Shown here: one piece after another, positions 64,000 through 64,000 of the stretch
Position numbering within the stretch: position 1 is the stretch's first letter
Layout: every line of letters starts with the position of its first letter
Assembly (NCBI GenBank): GCA_009784555.1
Contig: WRBO01000002.1
Span: 1-64,000 of the forward strand
Direction: 5' to 3'
Length of the DNA: 64,000 nucleotides
Source: Bacillota bacterium
GTDB taxonomy: Bacteria; Bacillota; Clostridia; Christensenellales; UBA1242
The notes under the pieces: model-generated
Seen by the model: the letters and a program-made list of their open reading frames with translations, nothing else
Database searches by the model: none
What the model was told of the DNA's origin: nothing
Made by a program: the position numbers and the translations under genes

Positions 64000-64000
64000 A

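Overview
The window is a compact bacterial chromosome segment of moderate GC. It carries dnaN/dnaA/recF, parA/parB with two parS sites, gyrB-gyrA, rpmH-rnpA-yidD-yidC-jag, rpsL/rpsG/fusA/tuf, rplK-rplA and part of a 23S rRNA gene. The gene order, the YabP-like and DegV-like proteins and the rRNA type point to an uncultured Clostridia-like Bacillota with a small, streamlined genome. This placement is inferred from gene content, not from a database search. No tRNA gene was seen.

Layout. 0-1.7 kb: the 5' part of a 23S gene (minus) with its own promoter and no adjacent 16S gene. 1.7-8.1 kb: an accessory region with a SEC-C zinc protein, small membrane proteins, an XRE regulator, a phage-type DUF6291 protein and structured repeats. 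8.3-17.2 kb: translation genes (tuf, fusA, rpsG, rpsL, rplA, rplK), with a PnuC-like transporter and a HExxH/membrane-protein pair interrupting the usual str order. 17.3-26.6 kb: lepB, hlyIII-like, vanW-like, dus, radC, a divIC-like gene, a phosphoesterase, a MazG-like gene, uppP and a pyruvate kinase that lacks its C-terminal domain. 26.7-33 kb: jag-yidC-yidD-rnpA-rpmH, a deaminase-like gene, a GNAT operon and dnaN. 33-38.4 kb: dnaA, recF, cvpA-like, parB and parA. 38.4-64 kb: a large CvpA-like membrane protein, folD, cysS, gyrB, gyrA, miaA, leuS, a GPH transporter, degV, an EamA transporter, glyS, gmk and a dnaX region.

Strand use switches at 33 kb: mostly minus to the left, mostly plus to the right. 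This places the likely replication origin in or near the dnaN/dnaA gap. The two parS palindromes lie 3-4 kb away, beside parB, as expected for an origin domain.

Two genome-wide habits stand out. First, many genes have no Shine-Dalgarno sequence. Instead a -10 hexamer ends about 4-8 bp before the start codon, often with a -35 at 16-18 bp, which implies leaderless mRNAs. Operon-internal and highly expressed genes keep strong Shine-Dalgarno sites. Second, several essential proteins look trimmed: pyruvate kinase without its C-domain, MiaA without its middle domain, DnaX without its zinc module and apparently split into two genes, and a short LeuRS.

The most distinctive signals are the apparent split DnaX, the pervasive leaderless promoters, a paired C-tract element found at three unrelated loci (including inside dnaA), two families of structured repeats, palindromic parS sites that double as a terminator and as part of a promoter region, and a T-box-like attenuator ahead of glyS.
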